A program made the position numbers and the translations under genes. From Pseudomonadota bacterium (GTDB taxonomy: Bacteria > Pseudomonadota > Gammaproteobacteria > Burkholderiales > Rhodocyclaceae), in assembly GCA_021811225.1 (NCBI GenBank), contig JAJZPJ010000015.1:1-24489 (forward strand): a stretch of DNA of 24,489 nt, read 5' to 3'. The stretch's first letter is position 1; the number at the start of each line of letters is the position of its first letter. This document shows, piece by piece, positions 21,279 to 24,489 of the stretch. The notes beneath the pieces are model-generated. The model had not been told where the DNA came from. It saw only the letters and a program-made list of their open reading frames with translations, and did no database searches.

Positions 21279-22672
21279 GGGCACGGCGCCACCTTCAAAC
21301 CGGTGTCGATGCAGTAGAGCAGGTCGTTGAAGCGCGCATCCGCCGGGCCGCTGCGGTAGTCGGCGTCGCCTCCGGCATTGGGGTGGTTGGCGTTGTTGCG
21401 GTCTTCGAGGTAATTGGCGATCTGCGCCTTGTCCGCGGACGACGAGCGGTTCTGGCCGGCGAGCCTGCTGCCCGAGAACATGACGATGGCGGCATAGCTT
21501 CCGGAGCCGTCGGCATTGAGGCAGGGCGGGCAGGCGCCGGCGGTCGCCGACAGCGGACTGAAGCCGCCGGCCAGCGCGTAGAAGAACTGATCCTTCCAGT
21601 TTCCGTACCACTCGTCGTCCGCAGCCGACCAGGGCTCCGGGCAGCTGCCGTCGAGCGCGGTCGAGCTCATGGCGTTGTCGGTCGCGCGCTTGGAGCGCTT
21701 GAGCGAGAACGGCAGCCGTCCCGACAGGTTTCCGGCCTCGTCTTCGAAACGGCTGCCGGTCGTATAGTCGGCCAGTGCCACCGGCGCCGCCCAGGGCAGG
21801 CGCCTGTCCTCCGGTCCCGCGGCGTTTCTCGTGCCGTACGTGGCGATGCACTGCGCCAGGTGCCGGGTCAGGCCGGCGAGCGCAGCCTGAAAATCGGCGC
21901 GCTTCCTGACGGCAGCGAAGATGTCGTCCGGAGTGATGACGATCAGGCGGTCATTGACGCCGTTGCCGCTGCCGCCGGCGATGAGGGTGGACAGCGCGCC
22001 GGCGCCGACCGCCACTGACGAATTGTCGGCGCCGCCGGCGGCCTCGAGGTAATTGGCCGGGTTGTAGTTGCCGCCGCAAACGGCGGTGTCCGCCGCCGGC
22101 CGGCGGTCCTGCCTGCCCGTCGGCGGACCCGGCGCGAAAATGACCGCTGCGGCATGTTCCCCGGCCGTCGCACCGGCGATCGTCGAGCGGCCGTCGGCGC
22201 CTCGTACCGTCAGTTGCCCGTCGGTGTCCCAGTTCATCATGTCGGTGCCGGGATTGTTCTTGTAGCTGCCCGACACGGCGTACCACAGGCACTCATGCGC
22301 GCCGTCCTTCAGCGGTTCCAGGCCGAGGGTGCGCCACGGCAGGCGACCGATGGCGCTGGCGTTCTTCGTGCCGCAGGAAGGGTCGGCACTGCCCTCGGGC
22401 ATGGCGATGGCCGAGTTGCCCGTTTCCGGGCAAAGCAGATAACCCGGTACCTTGTTCGGATGATTGTCGCCGTAAGTCAGCGCATAGGCGATCAGCGCTT
22501 CCTTCGCCTGGGCCAGGGCGGCGTCGCTGATTTCGTCGCGTCGGCTCTGTATCCGTGCGGCGGTGAATCGCTCGACCAACAGCGTCGCGGTCGCCAGCAC
22601 CAGCAAGCTCAGCATGATCAGCAATGCCAGGCCGCGTTGCCGAAAGCCGGCGGCGCTGCGCCGAATGATCAT
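21275..22672 (-). CDS. Large GspK/PilX-like filament-associated protein with a duplicated domain
   Basis: This 465-aa protein starts with a basic segment, Gly14 and a hydrophobic helix (LALLIMLSLLVLATATLL). The shape recalls GspK or PilX: a prepilin-like N terminus without Glu at +5. The remaining 430 residues are periplasmic or extracellular, with ten cysteines. They contain two similar halves. The first has GRLPWRTLGLEP, LWYAVSG, AAAVIFAPG and ANYLEAAGG; the second has GRLPFSL, FFYALAGG, AAIVMFSGS and IANYLEDR. Both resemble the 251-aa prepilin encoded next. The gene overlaps its neighbours by ATGA on both sides. GspK caps T2SS pseudopilus tips; a tip or adhesin role here is inference. Confidence 0.8.
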   Translation of the reverse strand: MIIRRSAAGFRQRGLALLIMLSLLVLATATLLVERFTAARIQSRRDEISDAALAQAKEALIAYALTYGDNHPNKVPGYLLCPETGNSAIAMPEGSADPSCGTKNASAIGRLPWRTLGLEPLKDGAHECLWYAVSGSYKNNPGTDMMNWDTDGQLTVRGADGRSTIAGATAGEHAAAVIFAPGPPTGRQDRRPAADTAVCGGNYNPANYLEAAGGADNSSVAVGAGALSTLIAGGSGNGVNDRLIVITPDDIFAAVRKRADFQAALAGLTRHLAQCIATYGTRNAAGPEDRRLPWAAPVALADYTTGSRFEDEAGNLSGRLPFSLKRSKRATDNAMSSTALDGSCPEPWSAADDEWYGNWKDQFFYALAGGFSPLSATAGACPPCLNADGSGSYAAIVMFSGSRLAGQNRSSSADKAQIANYLEDRNNANHPNAGGDADYRSGPADARFNDLLYCIDTGLKVAPCP

Positions 22673-23079
22673 TGCGCGCCGCCATGAATGGCGATGCTGC
22701 CACCGGCCAGGCCGCCACGCCGCTCCCCCGTGGCGCGGTCGAGGGATTCGCCGACCCGCAATCTTGCGGTGATGCCGCCGGCGATGCCGAGGGTGATGCG
22801 CGCGGGATTCCGCGGCGAGAGCAAGACGTGAATTTTCGAATGAGACAAGGCTTGAGGTGCGCCGTTGATCCAGACCGTCGCTTTGCCGTCAGAGCGGCGC
22901 ACGACGCCGTTGATGACCAGGGTGGCGCTGTCCTCCAGTCCTGCCTGGCGATCGAGGCCGCGGCGCTGCTCGGGGGTGAAGAACAGCCGACCGAGGCCGG
23001 CCGCCTGCGCCGGACCAGACGCGGATGCCAGCGCCAGGAGGGCGGCCAGCGCAGCAAGGGCTGTTGGTATCCCGCTCAT
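22669..23079 (-). CDS. Small secreted PilP-like protein of a filament-assembly operon
   Basis: This 136-aa protein has a signal peptide (about residues 1-27, ending SGPAQA) and a short mature domain. It begins with GLGRLFFTPEQRRGLDRQ and continues with LVINGVVRRSDGKATVWING. I do not recognise a named family, but the FFTPEQR and NGVVRR patterns look like proteins encoded next to secretin and pilus-assembly genes in betaproteobacteria. By position, size and the GVV/VWING strand pair it could be the PilP or GspC-HR equivalent that binds the secretin. The start at 23079 overlaps the preceding stop (ATGA); the longer open frame upstream overlaps that gene and is rejected. Confidence 0.75.
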   Translation of the reverse strand: MSGIPTALAALAALLALASASGPAQAAGLGRLFFTPEQRRGLDRQAGLEDSATLVINGVVRRSDGKATVWINGAPQALSHSKIHVLLSPRNPARITLGIAGGITARLRVGESLDRATGERRGGLAGGSIAIHGGAQ

Positions 23080-23666
23080 GGTTTTTCGCGCAGGGTGATC
23101 CAGTCGATGCTGCACGCTGCCTGCAACCGGACGTCGTCGCGGCGGCCGCTGTCCGGCAGCCGTTCCAGCCGGCAACTGTGCAGGCGGGTGTACGCCGTCG
23201 CCGTGGCGCGCAGATCGGCGAGAAATCCGAGCAGTTCTTCCTCGTGCCGCAAGCGCAGTTCGAGCGTCATCCGGCTGGACATCATTTCGTAGCCGTCGGC
23301 GCCGGCGCCGAGCGATCGCTGCGGCGCCAGTTCGAAGCGCAGAGCCGGGACTCTTCGCTGCGCCTTGATCCTGCCGATCTGCTCGACCCATGAGAGGCGA
23401 TCCTCCCGGGCAAGGTAGCCGCGTTCCGCGAGTTCCCGGTAGCGGGCGAGCTTTCGTCCGATGATTCGCTCTTCGTCTTGCAGCGCCAACCGCTGGCGCT
23501 GCATCTCCTGGCGCGCCAGCGCTGTTTGGCGATAGTTTTGCCGCGCCGTCCGCACCAGCGTCGATGACGACTGCAGCAGCCCCAGGCCGAGCATGGCCAG
23601 CGCCAGGGACAGAAAGAGGTGTCCGCGGATCGGCGCCAGATCGCGAAAGCCCGGGGGCGGTGGCAT
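23076..23666 (-). CDS. PilO-like bitopic assembly protein (inferred)
   Basis: This 196-aa protein has a short cytoplasmic N terminus, one membrane helix (about residues 15-33, HLFLSLALAMLGLGLLQ), a charged coiled coil (about 38-85) and a periplasmic domain of about 100 residues. That domain includes RLSWVEQIGRIKAQRRVPAL and the strand-forming MTLELRLRHEEELLGFLADL. This layout is that of PilO or GspM, the bitopic ferredoxin-like partners of PilN and GspL. No specific PilO signature is recognisable, so the role rests on topology and gene order. The gene starts 2 bp after the preceding stop, and its end overlaps the next start. Confidence 0.75.
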   Translation of the reverse strand: MPPPPGFRDLAPIRGHLFLSLALAMLGLGLLQSSSTLVRTARQNYRQTALARQEMQRQRLALQDEERIIGRKLARYRELAERGYLAREDRLSWVEQIGRIKAQRRVPALRFELAPQRSLGAGADGYEMMSSRMTLELRLRHEEELLGFLADLRATATAYTRLHSCRLERLPDSGRRDDVRLQAACSIDWITLREKP

Positions 23667-23668
23667 GA

Positions 23669-24489
23669 TCAGCGCAGGCTCACGATGCGCAGCGAGAACT
23701 GCGGCGCATCGTGGCGCAACTCCGGGTTCGAGTCCGCTTCGCCGCCCTTGAGCGAGTGACCCGAGCCGGTCTCGAAGGGCAACGCCAGTCCTTGTACCGC
23801 CACGAACCGATCGCGGCGCAGTTCAGCGCTGAATCGGCCGATGGCATCGAGCTGCGCTCGCGGGTCGCTCGCCAGCTCCACCGGGAGCCGGGCCATCAGC
23901 TCGGCGACGGGGCGGCTCGGCTTGCCGTCGCCGGGGCCGTCGTCTGTCCAGTCGATGCGCTCGATGTCGACCCCGGGTACGGCGTCCAGGGCGCGGCTGA
24001 TCCGCTGGTACATCGGTTCCAGCGTCGCGGTTTGCTGGTCGAGCCGGTCGTAGCGACGGACCGCCGCACGCAGCTTGCCCAGGCCGACCGGCATGGGCGG
24101 CAGACGCCGGAGGGCGGTTCGATATTGCCGCCCGTCGCTCGCCGTCAGGCGGCGAAGCTGTTCGCTCCCCTCGTTCAGCCGTCGGTATTCGAGCATGTGC
24201 GCTGCGCTGAAGAGCGCGCTGCCGGCCAGAATCGCGGCGCCAGCGCCGGTGAGCGCGAGCCGGAGACGCGCTATTCGGTAGTTGCGGCGCAGCGCGGCGG
24301 AGGCGAACTGGGCTCGCGCTGGCTTGCGCATCATCAGGTGCAGGAACAAGGTCTCGCTGAACGAATCCGCAGGCAGGGTCTTGAGCCCGCTTCGCCTGGC
24401 TTCGGCGAGCAGGTCGATAAAGACGAAGCGGACCTCGCCGCTGTCCCTGCAACATCGGCGGAACGCCGCAAGCTGCTGCGGATGGACCA
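23669..24489 (-). CDS. Bitopic filament-assembly protein (PilN/GspL-like position), N terminus outside the window
   Basis: The reading frame is open to the window edge, giving 272 visible residues of a longer protein. Visible residues 1-75 are cytoplasmic, including FVFIDLLAEARRSGLKTL and SETLFLHLMMRKPARAQFA. A membrane helix lies at about 76-97. A coiled-coil stretch (98-125) and a periplasmic domain follow, with VPGVDIERIDW and ending in FSLRIVSLR. Cytoplasmic part, single helix and ferredoxin-like periplasmic part recall GspL or a PilM-PilN fusion. The N-terminal part needed to test for an actin-like fold is not visible. The next gene starts 2 bp after its stop. A TTG at 24349 could be misread as a start, but the frame clearly continues upstream. 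Confidence 0.75.
   Translation of the reverse strand, partial: VHPQQLAAFRRCCRDSGEVRFVFIDLLAEARRSGLKTLPADSFSETLFLHLMMRKPARAQFASAALRRNYRIARLRLALTGAGAAILAGSALFSAAHMLEYRRLNEGSEQLRRLTASDGRQYRTALRRLPPMPVGLGKLRAAVRRYDRLDQQTATLEPMYQRISRALDAVPGVDIERIDWTDDGPGDGKPSRPVAELMARLPVELASDPRAQLDAIGRFSAELRRDRFVAVQGLALPFETGSGHSLKGGEADSNPELRHDAPQFSLRIVSLR

Noticed and set aside
23080..23391. N-terminal extension of the PilP-like protein
   Set aside because: It overlaps the PilO-like gene by 300 bp; the internal ATG at 23079 gives a signal peptide and an ATGA junction.

Overview
The window looks like a chromosomal segment of a GC-rich betaproteobacterium, probably near Rhodocyclales or Nitrosomonadales. The basis is protein resemblance (YbdL-type aminotransferase, PhaR/PHA-type phasin, kdsD-kdsC-lptC-lptA order, CPA2 antiporter beside kdsD) and GC-rich codon use, not a database search. 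It is densely coding, with no gap over 300 bp, no tRNA or rRNA, and no recognisable transposase, phage or CRISPR.

Left part (1-6711): the 3' part of a tartronate-semialdehyde-reductase-like dehydrogenase; a soluble three-PAS GGDEF-EAL c-di-GMP enzyme; a small FKBP prolyl isomerase followed closely by a YbdL-type aminotransferase; an array of three 65-bp palindromic repeat units between convergent genes; an HPt plus HD-GYP signalling protein; and a small protein of unknown function.

Middle (6851-14142): glnS and hrpA are divergent, and both carry extra in-frame residues relative to E. coli. The one in hrpA is encoded by a palindrome-rich, repeat-like block. A stand-alone MoCF/CinA-N-type protein follows hrpA. 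Its 3' end also encodes the likely rho-independent terminator of the convergent phasin gene. The phasin has a near-consensus sigma70 promoter flanked by two TGCA(A/T)TGCA palindromes, probably PhaR operators.

Right part (14237-19772): a tightly overlapping minus-strand operon kdsD-kdsC-lptC-lptA makes the Kdo precursor and exports LPS. An enoyl-CoA hydratase gene occupies the place where lptB is usually found. A KefB/C-like antiporter diverges from kdsD.

The end of the window (19769-24489) is the most interesting part: a minus-strand operon with mostly ATGA-overlapping genes for an uncharacterised type IV filament or type II secretion-like machine. In transcription order it encodes a bitopic assembly protein (cut by the window edge), a PilO-like bitopic coiled-coil protein, a small secreted PilP-like protein, a 465-aa GspK/PilX-like protein, and two class III-signal prepilins. 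By eye, the 465-aa protein seems to carry two diverged copies of a globular domain that also forms the body of the adjacent 251-aa prepilin.
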